Source of the DNA: an uncultured Clostridia bacterium
Lineage (GTDB): Bacteria > Bacillota > Clostridia > Oscillospirales > Acutalibacteraceae
Direction of reading: 5' to 3'
DNA: 43,616 nucleotides
NCBI GenBank assembly: GCA_944384835.1
Contig: CALWUU010000032.1
Span: forward strand, 1 to 43,616
Shown: positions 9,524 through 18,584 of the stretch, in pieces
Position numbering within the stretch: the first letter of the stretch is position 1
Layout: every line of letters starts with the position of its first letter
Translations under genes and position numbers: made by a program
The notes under the pieces: model-generated
What the model saw: the letters and a program-made list of their open reading frames with translations, nothing else
The model's database searches: none
Told to the model about the DNA's origin: nothing

Positions 9524-10186
9524 ATGAAAATTATAATTGTTGGCGGCGGTAAATTAGGTAAAGATATTGCCGATAATATGCTGGAACGCAAATATGATGT
9601 AAGATTAATTGAAAAAAACAGGACAAAATGTATTGAACTGGCAAACGATTTGGACGTAGAAATTATTTGTGGAGATGGTACGGAGTTGGAGGTGCTGGAA
9701 GAAGCGGGAACTAAAGATGCAGACTGCTTTATTTCTGTTACCGGCAGTGACCAAGATAATTTGGTTGCTACACAACTTGCGAAAAATGAATTTAATGCAC
9801 GTAAAGTAATTGTTAGGGCAAATAATCCCAGAAATGTAGAAGCCCTGCGCACATTAGGCACGGATATTGTTGTTAGCAGCACCGAGATTATCACCAGGCT
9901 GATTGAGCAAGAAGTAGATTTGGCCGGCATGCACTTGTTAGCAACTTTGAATAAAGGAAAAGCAAGTATTTGTACGATAACTTTGCCTGAGTCTTCCAAC
10001 CTCGATGGTAAAATGCTCAAGGATATTACATTGCCTCAGGGATGCTTGGTTATTTCTGTTTTGCGAGATGACAATATGACAATTCCAAACGGCTTTACCG
10101 TGATTCATACGGGAGATGAAATTGTATCAGTGTGTGATAGTGATAACAGCCAACGTCAACTATTAAAATTATTTCATGGTCGTTAA
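9524..10186 (+). CDS. TrkA-family potassium uptake regulator (RCK-N + TrkA-C), second of pair
   Basis: 220 aa, ATG with AGGAG upstream. RCK-N spans about 1-125 with VGGGKLGKDIAD and IEKNRTKC at the end of strand 2. TrkA-C spans about 135-218 (ITLPESSNLDGKMLKDITLPQG, GFTVIHTGDEIVSVCD). It is a canonical single-RCK gating subunit and is closer to the standard family than its upstream neighbour. The pair could form a hetero-oligomeric ring, or each could serve a different transporter. Shared terminator with the convergent yfhO gene. Confidence 0.9.
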   Translation: MKIIIVGGGKLGKDIADNMLERKYDVRLIEKNRTKCIELANDLDVEIICGDGTELEVLEEAGTKDADCFISVTGSDQDNLVATQLAKNEFNARKVIVRANNPRNVEALRTLGTDIVVSSTEIITRLIEQEVDLAGMHLLATLNKGKASICTITLPESSNLDGKMLKDITLPQGCLVISVLRDDNMTIPNGFTVIHTGDEIVSVCDSDNSQRQLLKLFHGR

Positions 10187-10187
10187 T

Positions 10188-10219
10188 AAAAAACGGAGGG
10201 TATATACCCTCCGTTTTTT
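10188..10219. terminator. Bidirectional terminator between trkA pair and yfhO
   Basis: Near-perfect 15-bp inverted repeat AAAAAACGGAGGGTA/TACCCTCCGTTTTTT, with T runs on both strands. It serves the convergent units. Confidence 0.92.
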
Positions 10220-12686
10220 ATTCGTTATTTTTTTTCTTTTTTCGCAGACGATTGGCTCTTTTTATAGAAGCTTTTTCCGGCAAAGGTTCTTTTGTTTTAT
10301 AGGTAATACGCTTGCTGGAGACAGCTTTTTTAGAATGATCCGCTTTGTTCATAATCAGCACATACACTATTAAGAGAGAAATAGAACATCCCGTAATAAT
10401 TGCCCCTAATTTTAATCCCGGTGTTTGATAGTAGAACTGTATTTCGGAAGTTCCTGCAGGTACTTTTACAGCCATAAAGCCAACATTTACTTTTTCCACC
10501 TCTACTGGTTCTCCGTTTACAGTAGCAGTCCAGCCGCTTTCATATGGAACGCTAAAGAAAACCAGACGTTCTTTATCAGATGTGTAATGTGCGGTAAAAC
10601 CATAACTATTGTAAGTAAAGTCTGAGCAAGACATTGATTTACGCTCAAGACAGTCATTGTAATAAGCCTCTTCCGTATAGGAGAAAGAAGTATTTCCCAC
10701 AGCAGGTTCCAGTATGTCTTGGTATTTTTCTGCTTGTTCCTCATTTAGTACAATTGCTTTTAACAAAAGAAGATTGCGATTGTCTTCATACAACTGATTA
10801 TATTGTTCTTCTGTGTAATAGTAATCGTAACTAAAACCCATTGGAATATAATATTGATTTTCCCAAACATCATACCCATTTTGAGTGTCATAATATGTCC
10901 ATCCTGGCATACGAGTAGTTCCGTCTTCTTTTACAAAGTCATCGTTATCTCCTGTGTAGTCAAATAACCAGCGGCAGGAAGTCAGAGCGCGTAATCCATA
11001 ATATTTTACATCAGGTCTTGAGCCAACATCTCTTGTTACGCCGATGGTCGGGTAGAATTCCATGATAGATCCCGGCACAATGCTGTGAAATGCTTGTATA
11101 CTGGGCACTTGCCAGAACATTGCTTGGTTATCCATACTTTTATAAAAGTCAGAACGTGCAAAGTCAGAGTCCGGTAAATTTAAATCTTTACCGCCGTTTA
11201 ATGAAGTAGGGATAATTTGGTTGTGGGTATCATATGATTGTGTTTTACCCAGTGCAATAAAGTAGGTTGCGTATACCACAGTAATCACACAAACGCCGAT
11301 ATTTAATAAGCGTGCAAACCATACGCGGCTTTTATTGCGGTATTTTAAAATAATAATCAGCAAAAATAAGCTTACAACAGCAATTGCTACATAAGCCCAA
11401 AATCTGGTAGGATAACTTTCTAAACCATAAGTTGTTGTAGTGACATCATCTTTTGTTGTGGTGTTTGGCATTAGTCCGATAGGGAGCGCAATGCCAAGCG
11501 TAATTAATAATGTCCAGCGTATGGCACGCTTCCAGTTAATATCACTTAATTCCAGGCAGGAAATGGTAGCCAGTGACATCATCAGAGTCAGTATGTAGAA
11601 CCAACGGGCATAGTAGGAAGAGTTGAATAATTGGAAAGCACTGTTTAAAATCGGAACCATAGCCATTAAAAATAGTATGCCCAATGTTACCTTAAGCCAA
11701 TGTTTTTTCTTTCTTTGCATAAAGCCAATTACGCCTGTCATACTAAACAACGGCAGCCAAGCGCCCAGTGAAGCCCATTTTGATTCTGAGTTCGGCGTAA
11801 AGTTAGGTCTTGCCGGAATATCAGGTGGGAAAAACAGACTTTGCAGAATATGTACATATCGTTGATTATAGCTGTAAAGCAAAGCGTTCCACCCATTGGG
11901 GGGATTGTCCACACGTGGATTTTGTATGATGGCAAGGATGGTTGGCACCAATAAAACGCACGATACCCCAACGCCAAGAATACCTTCCAAAAGAAGCAGG
12001 AAAAAATCTTTGACAGAAATTTTCCAGCTTTTCATAATCAAACGAATGACAAAGTAAATAAGACAGAATACAACTTGTCCAACAAAGAAATAGTAATTTA
12101 CAAAACAGCTTGCAAATACGGTCAATGCAAAGATTCCTCTGCGGCGCTGATACATATATTCATCTAAAGCTGCCAGCATAAGAGGGAAAAATACAATGGC
12201 TTCATGGAAATGATTAAAGAATATGTTGTAAACGGAAAATCCGGAAAATGCATATAACATACCGCCGATAACGGCAAAGTTTTGGTTTTGAACGTATCTT
12301 TTTAAGTATATGTAACCGGTTAAGGAAGCACAGCCAAATTTTAAAATGAGCAGTGGTCCCATAAGATATGGAACAGCTGCGCTTGGAAACGGAATTGTAA
12401 GCCAAAAAAAGGGACTTCCTAATAAATAAAACGAATAAGAACCAATAAAATTTGCGCCAAGATCGGTTGTCCAGCTCCAACCAAAGCTACCGCTTCTTAC
12501 GGCATCATGAGCCATTTGATAGAAAGGTACTTGCTGCACGTTAAAATCGCCGTAAAACAAAAAATATCCTTGATCGTATATAATAAAAGGAATAAAGAAA
12601 AGGAAAGATATACCGATACCGTAAACAAATGCTTTAAAATAATAATTTTGCCACCAAACTTTTGGTTGTAGAGCGGTTAACTGCAT
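10218..12686 (-). CDS. YfhO-family multipass membrane protein
   Basis: 822 aa. About a dozen or more hydrophobic segments are followed by an extracytoplasmic C-terminal region and a last membrane helix (LKLGAIITGCSISLLIVYVLIM). The early segment QGYFLFYGDFNVQQVPFY and the later ESGWTATVNGEPVEVEKVNVGFMAVKVPAG are hallmarks of the YfhO family (GT-C fold). In Bacillus and Listeria members glycosylate teichoic acids using lipid-linked sugars; the acceptor here is unknown. The ATG follows GGAGGTCC. Single-gene unit whose promoter is overlapped by a palindrome. The tail is very basic (RANRLRKKKK). Confidence 0.88.
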   Translation of the reverse strand: MQLTALQPKVWWQNYYFKAFVYGIGISFLFFIPFIIYDQGYFLFYGDFNVQQVPFYQMAHDAVRSGSFGWSWTTDLGANFIGSYSFYLLGSPFFWLTIPFPSAAVPYLMGPLLILKFGCASLTGYIYLKRYVQNQNFAVIGGMLYAFSGFSVYNIFFNHFHEAIVFFPLMLAALDEYMYQRRRGIFALTVFASCFVNYYFFVGQVVFCLIYFVIRLIMKSWKISVKDFFLLLLEGILGVGVSCVLLVPTILAIIQNPRVDNPPNGWNALLYSYNQRYVHILQSLFFPPDIPARPNFTPNSESKWASLGAWLPLFSMTGVIGFMQRKKKHWLKVTLGILFLMAMVPILNSAFQLFNSSYYARWFYILTLMMSLATISCLELSDINWKRAIRWTLLITLGIALPIGLMPNTTTKDDVTTTTYGLESYPTRFWAYVAIAVVSLFLLIIILKYRNKSRVWFARLLNIGVCVITVVYATYFIALGKTQSYDTHNQIIPTSLNGGKDLNLPDSDFARSDFYKSMDNQAMFWQVPSIQAFHSIVPGSIMEFYPTIGVTRDVGSRPDVKYYGLRALTSCRWLFDYTGDNDDFVKEDGTTRMPGWTYYDTQNGYDVWENQYYIPMGFSYDYYYTEEQYNQLYEDNRNLLLLKAIVLNEEQAEKYQDILEPAVGNTSFSYTEEAYYNDCLERKSMSCSDFTYNSYGFTAHYTSDKERLVFFSVPYESGWTATVNGEPVEVEKVNVGFMAVKVPAGTSEIQFYYQTPGLKLGAIITGCSISLLIVYVLIMNKADHSKKAVSSKRITYKTKEPLPEKASIKRANRLRKKKKNNE

Positions 12687-12716
12687 ATAGGACCTCCTTT
12701 TCTTTGTTGATTTTTT

Positions 12717-12745
12717 ATTATAGCATAAAAGAAATTGCGGTGCAA
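12717..12745 (-). promoter_or_regulatory. Sigma-A promoter of yfhO
   Basis: Reading leftward: TTGCAC (12745-12740), 17-base spacer, TATAAT (12722-12717). Confidence 0.8.
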
Positions 12746-12751
12746 TTTCTT
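12729..12751. promoter_or_regulatory. 23-bp palindrome covering the yfhO -35 box (operator candidate)
   Basis: Perfect 10-bp arms AAGAAATTGC and GCAATTTCTT separated by GGT. Its overlap with the -35 element suggests a repressor site. The cognate regulator is unknown, and no second copy was noticed in the window. Confidence 0.6.
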
Positions 12752-12985
12752 CCCAATGGATGCTAAAATGCTGCTTGTTATCAGCAAACTATGTTTTTAT
12801 TACTATTGTAAAATTGTTATAACTTAAGAGAAATTAAAATAGGATTTCTGACAGATACACGTTAAAACGTTCTCAATAACAGTCAAAATTTTTAATTTTG
12901 AAATTGTTTCAAGGTTGTTATAACATATTTTTGATGTCTAAATTGAGCAAATATTGAAGGATTGTCATTACCGATTAGTAACCCA

Positions 12986-13014
12986 TTGTCCCCATACTGC
13001 AAACTTGATATAAT
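12986..13014 (+). promoter_or_regulatory. Promoter of yfbR
   Basis: TTGTCC (12986-12991), 17-base spacer, TATAAT (13009-13014), 29 bases before the start codon. The rest of the 12752-12985 gap shows no gene. Confidence 0.75.
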
Positions 13015-13043
13015 ATAAAGAAAATGTATAAAGGAAGTTTATT

Positions 13044-13625
13044 ATGTCACATTTTTACGCAATGCTATCTCGTATGAAATACATCAATCGCTGGGGGTTA
13101 ATGCGCAATACACAGCAGGAATCCATTTGCGAGCATAGCTTAGAAGTCGCCGTTTTGGCACATGCTCTGGCTATTCTTCATAATCGCAGATTCCACGGTC
13201 ATGTAAATCCGGAACGTGCAGCCACACTGGCGATTTTTCATGATGCGCCTGAAATTATTACAGGAGATTTGCCTACGCCTGTAAAATATTACAATCCTTC
13301 TATTCATAGAGCATATCAGGAAGTAGAAAAAGTAGCTCAAGATAAACTGCTTTCTATGCTCCCGCAGGACTTACAACAAGATTATACTTCTTTGTTGTTT
13401 CAGGAACAGGAAGAGGATAAACAATTACTGATATTTGTAAAGGCAGCGGATAAACTTTCCGCGCTGATCAAATGTGTGGAAGAGCGAAAAATGGGTAATG
13501 CCGAGTTTGCCAAAGCGGAACAAACCATCAGGGAAGCGATTTATGCGATGAAAATTCCAGAGGCAGACTGCTTTATGGAAGAATTTTTACCTTCTTATGA
13601 ATTAACGTTGGACGAGCAGGAGTGA
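13044..13625 (+). CDS. yfbR: YfbR-type 5'-deoxynucleotidase (HD domain)
   Basis: 193 aa, very close to the length of E. coli YfbR (199 aa) and recognisably similar along its whole length: SHFYAMLSRMKYINRWGLMRNT, EHSLEVAVLAHALA, HDAPEIITGDLPTPVKY, and a C-terminus FLPSYELTLDE. Metal ligands of the HD fold are visible: His33 (EHS), His68-Asp69 (FHDA) and Asp137 (KAADKL). The enzyme dephosphorylates deoxyribonucleoside 5'-monophosphates in the cytosol, part of nucleotide pool balance. AAGGAAG precedes the ATG. No terminator was seen before the LCP gene 132 bases downstream. Confidence 0.93.
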   Translation: MSHFYAMLSRMKYINRWGLMRNTQQESICEHSLEVAVLAHALAILHNRRFHGHVNPERAATLAIFHDAPEIITGDLPTPVKYYNPSIHRAYQEVEKVAQDKLLSMLPQDLQQDYTSLLFQEQEEDKQLLIFVKAADKLSALIKCVEERKMGNAEFAKAEQTIREAIYAMKIPEADCFMEEFLPSYELTLDEQE

Positions 13626-13757
13626 TACCTGCAAAAATAATGTAATTTTTAAGGAGAAATACAATATATTTTCTTTTACAGAATATTGCAAAGATAGATA
13701 TCTTGTATACTTAAAAATCAATGAATTATGTAATAATAAAAACACAGAGGGATAGAC

Positions 13758-14939
13758 TTGGATAAGAATCATCAGGATTTTGATAAAGAAAATTTACAAC
13801 ATACAAAGAAAATTCCGGATTTGGAACAAAATGAGTTACACAGTCAAGCTCCAAACAGAAAGCAAAATAACAACATGAGTATAGATGATGAAAAGGCATC
13901 TCATCAAGCGCTGGCAAAAGAGCCGAAAACAAGAAAATTGACAAAAAGCCGCATTGCTGTAAATGTCATTGTAGCAATGCTCAGCGTTGTCTTAATTGTA
14001 GTGGGTGCAGGCTGTTTTTATGTTGACGGTATGCTGAATAAAATGAATTTTGTTCCCAATACAGAATCGGAAGTTACGCCCAGCATTGCGGTAAGCGAAA
14101 CAGGTGAAACCACCAGTCTGCCTGACCCTATGTTTGTAAACGGATTATACCATGACGACGCGATTACGAACATTCTGATCCTGAGCTTGGATGATTATCA
14201 GGAAGGTGACGTTGGCCGTTCTGACAGCATGATCATGCTGTCTATTGATACTCGCCATAAAAAGCTTAAAATGACCTCTTTCATGAGAGATATGTTTGTA
14301 CAGATACCGGGTGTGGGTTCTAATCGTTTGAATACAGCATTTACTTATGGAGGAGCACCTTTAACGGTAAAAACAATTGAAAATAACTTTGGTGTAGATA
14401 TTGACCGCTATGTTCTGATTGATTATGACGCTTTTGAAACCATTATTGACAGTGTGGGAGGCGTTTATATTGATGTATCCGATGAAGAAGCGGTATATAT
14501 TAATGAATATTCTTTCCGTACGGATGTGGTTGGCGGTTATCAGCTGTTAAACGGCGATTTGGCTCGTTCCTATGCAAGAATACGTAAAATAGGGGATGAT
14601 TTTGAACGTACGGCACGTCAGCGTGAAGTAATGTCAGCAGCAATTAATCAACTGAAAACAGCTGATATTGGAACAATCAACCATGTTTTATCCACAGTAT
14701 TACCTATGATTACAACAAATTTAAGTAAGACGGAAGTACTTAACCTAGCTTCCAATGCGCTTACATATCTGAATTATCCTGTTGAGCAATTACGTTTGCC
14801 GGAAGACGGCGCGTATTCAAACGCTATGGTTATGATTGGCGGTATGGAAGCCTCTGTATTACGTCCTGATTTAGAGGCGAACAGCGAGTCTTTGGTTCAA
14901 TTCATCTATGAAGATGATACTCCTGAAATGACACAATAA
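13758..14939 (+). CDS. LytR-CpsA-Psr (LCP) family cell-wall glycopolymer ligase
   Basis: 393 aa, TTG start behind AGAGGGA. A long charged cytoplasmic tail (1-65) is followed by one membrane helix (about 68-90). The extracellular LCP domain spans about 130-330: GDVGRSDSMIMLSID, TSFMRDMFVQIPGVGSNRLNTAF, VLIDYDAFETIIDSVGGVYIDV, LARSYARIRKIGDDFERTARQREV. The Arg and Asp residues that bind the polyprenyl pyrophosphate are in these motifs. LCP enzymes transfer teichoic acids, capsule or other glycopolymers onto peptidoglycan. The gene ends in a terminator just before the two-component system. Confidence 0.93.
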   Translation: MDKNHQDFDKENLQHTKKIPDLEQNELHSQAPNRKQNNNMSIDDEKASHQALAKEPKTRKLTKSRIAVNVIVAMLSVVLIVVGAGCFYVDGMLNKMNFVPNTESEVTPSIAVSETGETTSLPDPMFVNGLYHDDAITNILILSLDDYQEGDVGRSDSMIMLSIDTRHKKLKMTSFMRDMFVQIPGVGSNRLNTAFTYGGAPLTVKTIENNFGVDIDRYVLIDYDAFETIIDSVGGVYIDVSDEEAVYINEYSFRTDVVGGYQLLNGDLARSYARIRKIGDDFERTARQREVMSAAINQLKTADIGTINHVLSTVLPMITTNLSKTEVLNLASNALTYLNYPVEQLRLPEDGAYSNAMVMIGGMEASVLRPDLEANSESLVQFIYEDDTPEMTQ

Positions 14940-14960
14940 ATTTGGTCTGCAAGAGACCAG

Positions 14961-14995
14961 AAGGGTTATGCAGCATACAGCATGACCCTTTTTCT
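14961..14995 (+). terminator. Terminator of LCP gene
   Basis: Stem AAGGGT-T-ATGC/GCAT-G-ACCCTT with one T-G pair and an 8-base loop, followed by TTTTT. A smaller hairpin (GGTCT/AGACC) lies just before it. Confidence 0.8.
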
Positions 14996-15025
14996 TTGTT
15001 AACAGTAACAGAAAGGAGAAAAGTC

Positions 15026-16549
15026 ATGCGCGTCCATGATTGGTCTATTAAGAAAAAACTGTTGTTTTCGCATTTTCTCATGATTGGAATTCCGGTTCTC
15101 ATTGTTATGGTGGTGATTTTGGGACTTTTATTCTCTTTTTTGATGGCAACAGGTTCACAAAAGCCAATTAGTTTGCCCGGAGATGATGAAGCGTCTGTTT
15201 CCGGTTATGTTGTTCAATTAACAGTAGACTCGTTAACAGAACAGGTAGCAAATATCGAGCCGGAATATCTGCTTGCCAATGATGAAGTGCAGGATGCATG
15301 TGAAAATTTGCGGGCAATGGGAGCAAACGCAGTTGTATATCAGGGTAATACCGTATATTGTCAGGTTGGTTCGGCATCTATGGAAGATGTGCAGGTCCAG
15401 GCAAAAACTATCATTGGAAGCCAGGATATGATATCCCCTATTTTTTATTGGACAAATGAAGGGTTTGTATACCATCTATCACAGGAAAATTTTAGGGGTG
15501 ATACAATACAAATATTGGTGGTAGGAAACCAAGTGAATTTTCCTGTTAACAGTTATCAGCAGGTACGCTGGGTAAAAAATGTGATAAAAATTGTATTTGC
15601 TGTCACCTGTGTATTGGCGGTAATCATCATTGTGATTATGGGGGTCTTCATTTCCAATAAATTGTCTAAAACTATTTTAGTACCGCTCAATGAATTAAGA
15701 AGGGTATCCAAACAGATACAAAGCGGTGATCTGAACGGAGAAATTACCATATATGCGCAAGACGAACTGGGACTGGCCTGTCAGGATTTTGATCAAATGC
15801 GACGCAGACTGCAAGAATCTGTTCAGGCGCAACAAGCGTATGAACAAGGCAGAAAGGAATTAATAGCGGGAATCTCTCATGACTTATCTACGCCTATTAC
15901 ATCTATAAAAGGATATGTAAGCGGTTTATTGGATGGGATTGCCAATACTCCTGAAAAACAGGAGCACTATTTAAAAACGGTTTACCATACTGCATGCGAT
16001 ATGGAGCGCCTTGTAGATAGTTTATTTTTATTTTCCAAGCTGGATTTAGGAAAAGTGCCGTTTCATTGGGAAATTGTATCTATAGTAGATTATTTTAAAG
16101 ATTATACGGAAGAAACAAAAGCCAGACTGCTGGAGAAAGATATGAAGCTATCGCTGGAAATACAGGCGCAGTCTCCATGTTATGTTCGTATGGATTGCTT
16201 GCAGTTCGGCAGAGTGGTATCCAATTTGGTAGATAACAGCGTAAAATATAAGAAAGCGGGACTGGGTACATTAAAAATTATGATTCAGGAGCAGGAGGAG
16301 ACAGTACGAATCATAATAAAAGATAACGGAATAGGTGTAAATGAAAATGAATGCGAAAGATTATTTGACAGCTTTTACCGTACGGATCCTGCCCGCACCA
16401 ATGCGGCAAAAGGAAGCGGACTTGGCTTGTCCATTACGAAGCAGGTTATAGAAGCGATGCATGGCAGTATCTGGGCAAAAAGTGCAATCAATGAGGGAAT
16501 GGAAATGCATCTTGAACTGCCAAAGGCAGATAAGGAGGATAACGTATGA
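15026..16549 (+). CDS. Two-component sensor histidine kinase (HAMP-HisKA-HATPase)
   Basis: 507 aa from the ATG at 15026, chosen because AAAGGAG lies 8 bases upstream; the frame stays open further 5' but runs through the LCP terminator. Membrane helices lie at about 13-40 and 186-210, enclosing an extracellular sensor of about 145 residues without a recognised fold. HAMP follows. The H-box AGISHDLSTP has phospho-acceptor His285, the N-box is NLVDNSVKY, and the G boxes are DNGIGV and GSGLGLSI. It phosphorylates the response regulator that overlaps its stop by ATGA. Location after yfbR and LCP suggests envelope sensing, but the signal is unknown. Confidence 0.93.
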   Translation: MRVHDWSIKKKLLFSHFLMIGIPVLIVMVVILGLLFSFLMATGSQKPISLPGDDEASVSGYVVQLTVDSLTEQVANIEPEYLLANDEVQDACENLRAMGANAVVYQGNTVYCQVGSASMEDVQVQAKTIIGSQDMISPIFYWTNEGFVYHLSQENFRGDTIQILVVGNQVNFPVNSYQQVRWVKNVIKIVFAVTCVLAVIIIVIMGVFISNKLSKTILVPLNELRRVSKQIQSGDLNGEITIYAQDELGLACQDFDQMRRRLQESVQAQQAYEQGRKELIAGISHDLSTPITSIKGYVSGLLDGIANTPEKQEHYLKTVYHTACDMERLVDSLFLFSKLDLGKVPFHWEIVSIVDYFKDYTEETKARLLEKDMKLSLEIQAQSPCYVRMDCLQFGRVVSNLVDNSVKYKKAGLGTLKIMIQEQEETVRIIIKDNGIGVNENECERLFDSFYRTDPARTNAAKGSGLGLSITKQVIEAMHGSIWAKSAINEGMEMHLELPKADKEDNV

Positions 16550-17247
16550 AACATATTCTGATTATTGAAGATGATGCCAGCATTGCAGAACTGGAACGAG
16601 GTTATCTTGAAGCCAATGGTATTACATCTGAGATTGCTGCGGACGGCGCATTAGGGCTACAACAGGCGCTGAACCAGGATTATGACTTGATTTTATTAGA
16701 TATCATGCTGCCGGGCATGGACGGTTTTTCTATTTGCCGTGCAATTAGAGAGCAGAAAAATATCCCGATTTTATTGGTTTCGGCCCGCAGAGAAGATGTT
16801 GATAAAATTCGTGGCTTAGGTTTAGGCGCCGATGATTATATCAGTAAGCCGTTTAGTCCTTCCGAGCTGGTTGCAAGGGTAAAGGCGCATATCAATCGGT
16901 ATGAGCGCTTGACAACTGCAGGAGGTGATAACCATGGAACTGTATTTACAGTGGGAGATTTAGAAGTTCATATAGATTCAAGACGTGTTATGAGAAATAA
17001 AAAAGAAATTGTTTTAGCCAATAAAGAATTTGATTTATTGGCATTCTTGATAGAAAATCCGGATGTAGTGTTCAGCAAAGAAACGTTATTTGACCGCATT
17101 TGGGGTATGGAACCTATGGGAGAGACTTCTACTGTAACGGTTCATATTAACCGTATACGAGAAAAAATTGAGCCTGACCCCAGTAACCCCCGGTATATTG
17201 AAACAGTATGGGGGGTTGGTTATCGTTTTTGCAAGGAGGAACGATGA
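16546..17247 (+). CDS. OmpR/PhoB-family response regulator
   Basis: 233 aa. The receiver domain (1-120) has acidic pair Glu8-Asp9-Asp10, phospho-acceptor Asp52 (LLDIMLPG), Ser79 (LVSARR) and Lys101 (SKPFSP). A winged-helix DNA-binding domain spans about 135-230 (LANKEFDLLAFLIENPDVVFSKETLFDRIWG, TVTVHINRIREKIE, IETVWGVGYRF). Translationally coupled to the kinase by a 4-base overlap. Transcription ends at the hairpin at 17461. Target genes are not evident; no obvious direct-repeat binding sites were found nearby. Confidence 0.95.
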   Translation: MKHILIIEDDASIAELERGYLEANGITSEIAADGALGLQQALNQDYDLILLDIMLPGMDGFSICRAIREQKNIPILLVSARREDVDKIRGLGLGADDYISKPFSPSELVARVKAHINRYERLTTAGGDNHGTVFTVGDLEVHIDSRRVMRNKKEIVLANKEFDLLAFLIENPDVVFSKETLFDRIWGMEPMGETSTVTVHINRIREKIEPDPSNPRYIETVWGVGYRFCKEER

Positions 17248-17704
17248 AACCGACCTATCACATGGCTTTTATAAAAAGCTCAAGATAAGAAGGACAAGGT
17301 TACAATGCTTTATAAATTATTTTTATTTCTGTGAACATATAGTGTTACTCATATCATGATGACAATTTGGAAGTTGTTAGATTGCACTTAAGACAAAACC
17401 CGGTCTTATATTTTTATACAATGATGAAAACAAGGTAACGGATCTGAAAAACTTTTAAATAAAAAAGCTGTGTAACGAATTACACAGCTTTTTTATTTGA
17501 GTGGATTACCATAAGAAAGGATTGTTTTTAGACAGCGTATATTTTCAAATATTTTATAGTTTTGTGATACGTTTGACTTTCTTATATTTTATGGTTTATG
17601 CGATGATTCTGGATCATTCTTGTGGTTGTATATATTAAATTTTTAAGAATAAAGTGATATCACAGAGTATATATCACTGGTAGCAGAGTTCCAATTATGA
17701 ATGA
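17248..17704. other. Gene-free stretch after response regulator
   Basis: About 460 bases with one strong terminator at 17461-17495. A short palindromic stretch (AGTGATAT/ATATCACT, about 17652-17678) lies at the 3' end of the ArsR operon and may help end it. I see no gene. Confidence 0.5.
17461..17495. terminator. Terminator of two-component operon (symmetrical)
   Basis: 15-bp stem AAAAAAGCTGTGTAA/TTACACAGCTTTTTT around CGAA, with T runs on both strands. It lies about 210 bases past the response-regulator stop, so that unit has a long 3' tail. Confidence 0.88.
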
Positions 17705-18004
17705 TTATGCTTTGTTTTCCTTATCACTGCAATATAACTCTTTGATAACTTCCATCAAAGCAATGATTCGTTCATCCTGTATTTGATATATAACGTTCAT
17801 ACCTTGTTTTTCAGCGGAAAGAATTCCGGCTGTTTTTAGTTGGTTCAAGTGTTGTGACAGCGCAGATGCGGTAATATTCGGCGCATATTTATGAATTTCT
17901 CCCACTGTCAGCGGTCCCTGTACCAGTGCACATAAAATCAAAAGTCGGTGTTCATTGGCCAGAAGTTTCAGAAGTTCCGCAATCATTTTGGCTTGTTCTT
18001 CCAT
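17705..18004 (-). CDS. ArsR/SmtB-family winged-helix repressor
   Basis: 99 aa. The winged helix is plain: LLANEHRLLILCALVQGPLTVGEIH and ITASALSQHLNQLKTAGILSAEKQGMNVIYQI. No CVC metal site is seen in the recognition region; Cys25 and Cys92 (LYCSD) are the only cysteines, so a redox or thiol signal is possible. The start at 18004 has AAAGGAA upstream and lies 53 bases inside the preceding gene. It presumably represses the ferredoxin operon that contains it. Last gene of the unit. Confidence 0.9.
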   Translation of the reverse strand: MEEQAKMIAELLKLLANEHRLLILCALVQGPLTVGEIHKYAPNITASALSQHLNQLKTAGILSAEKQGMNVIYQIQDERIIALMEVIKELYCSDKENKA

Positions 18005-18584
18005 ATGCTTTTAATTCCTTTCCATGTCTGAGTTTACAAATTCCTTGTGTCATTGTTCCCATTGGACAATATACGCACCATGATTTTGGGCGGAACAATA
18101 CCATAGTGATAAGCTCCAAAATGGTGGACGTAAGCATGATTCCAAAAAATCCAAAAGCAAACTGTGCAAACCATGGTGCTACCATGCTTACCTCTGCCCA
18201 TTGCCACGGAAGTTTAAATACCCATAGCAAGGTAACTGCTTCCTGCAGCGGTGCGCCTGCAAATACGTTATAGGTGCTGTACAGCATTAAAAAGAACATA
18301 ATCATGAAAAAAGTTAAAAATCCATAACGAAACCAATTGCTGCGCAAAAATTTAGGAGGAGGCGCATTTCGGGATAACTTTAATTTGGTTCCTAAAATAC
18401 CGATTAACTGCCCTTTTCCGCAGTAACGGTTACAGTAAGCCTTACCTCCGCCAAATATAGCAATTAACAAAGGGATGGTGAAAAATAACATGCCCAACCA
18501 TGCGAACAAAATGTTTGTGAGACCTAAAATCAAATAAAGCAGCTCGGCAATCCAAAGATAATTATACCATTTCTTTTTTTTCAC
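17952..18584 (-). CDS. NapH-like membrane 4Fe-4S protein
   Basis: 210 aa, GTG start behind GAGGG and inside the end of the ferredoxin gene (23-base overlap). About four to five membrane helices. Two cysteine sites, CNRYCGKGQ (near 51-55) and CVYCPMGTMTQGIC (near 171-184), follow the pattern of NapH/MauN/NosR-type proteins that carry electrons across the membrane, although the canonical CxxxCP spacing is relaxed. With the upstream ferredoxin it probably forms a membrane electron-transfer module whose final acceptor is not encoded here. The C-terminal ~18 residues are read from DNA that also encodes the start of ArsR. Confidence 0.82.
   Translation of the reverse strand: MKKKKWYNYLWIAELLYLILGLTNILFAWLGMLFFTIPLLIAIFGGGKAYCNRYCGKGQLIGILGTKLKLSRNAPPPKFLRSNWFRYGFLTFFMIMFFLMLYSTYNVFAGAPLQEAVTLLWVFKLPWQWAEVSMVAPWFAQFAFGFFGIMLTSTILELITMVLFRPKSWCVYCPMGTMTQGICKLRHGKELKAYGRTSQNDCGTSETSGQ

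Noticed and set aside
14942-15025. 28-codon upstream extension of the histidine kinase
   Set aside because: It would start at TTG before the LCP terminator hairpin; the ATG at 15026 has a proper AAAGGAG box.
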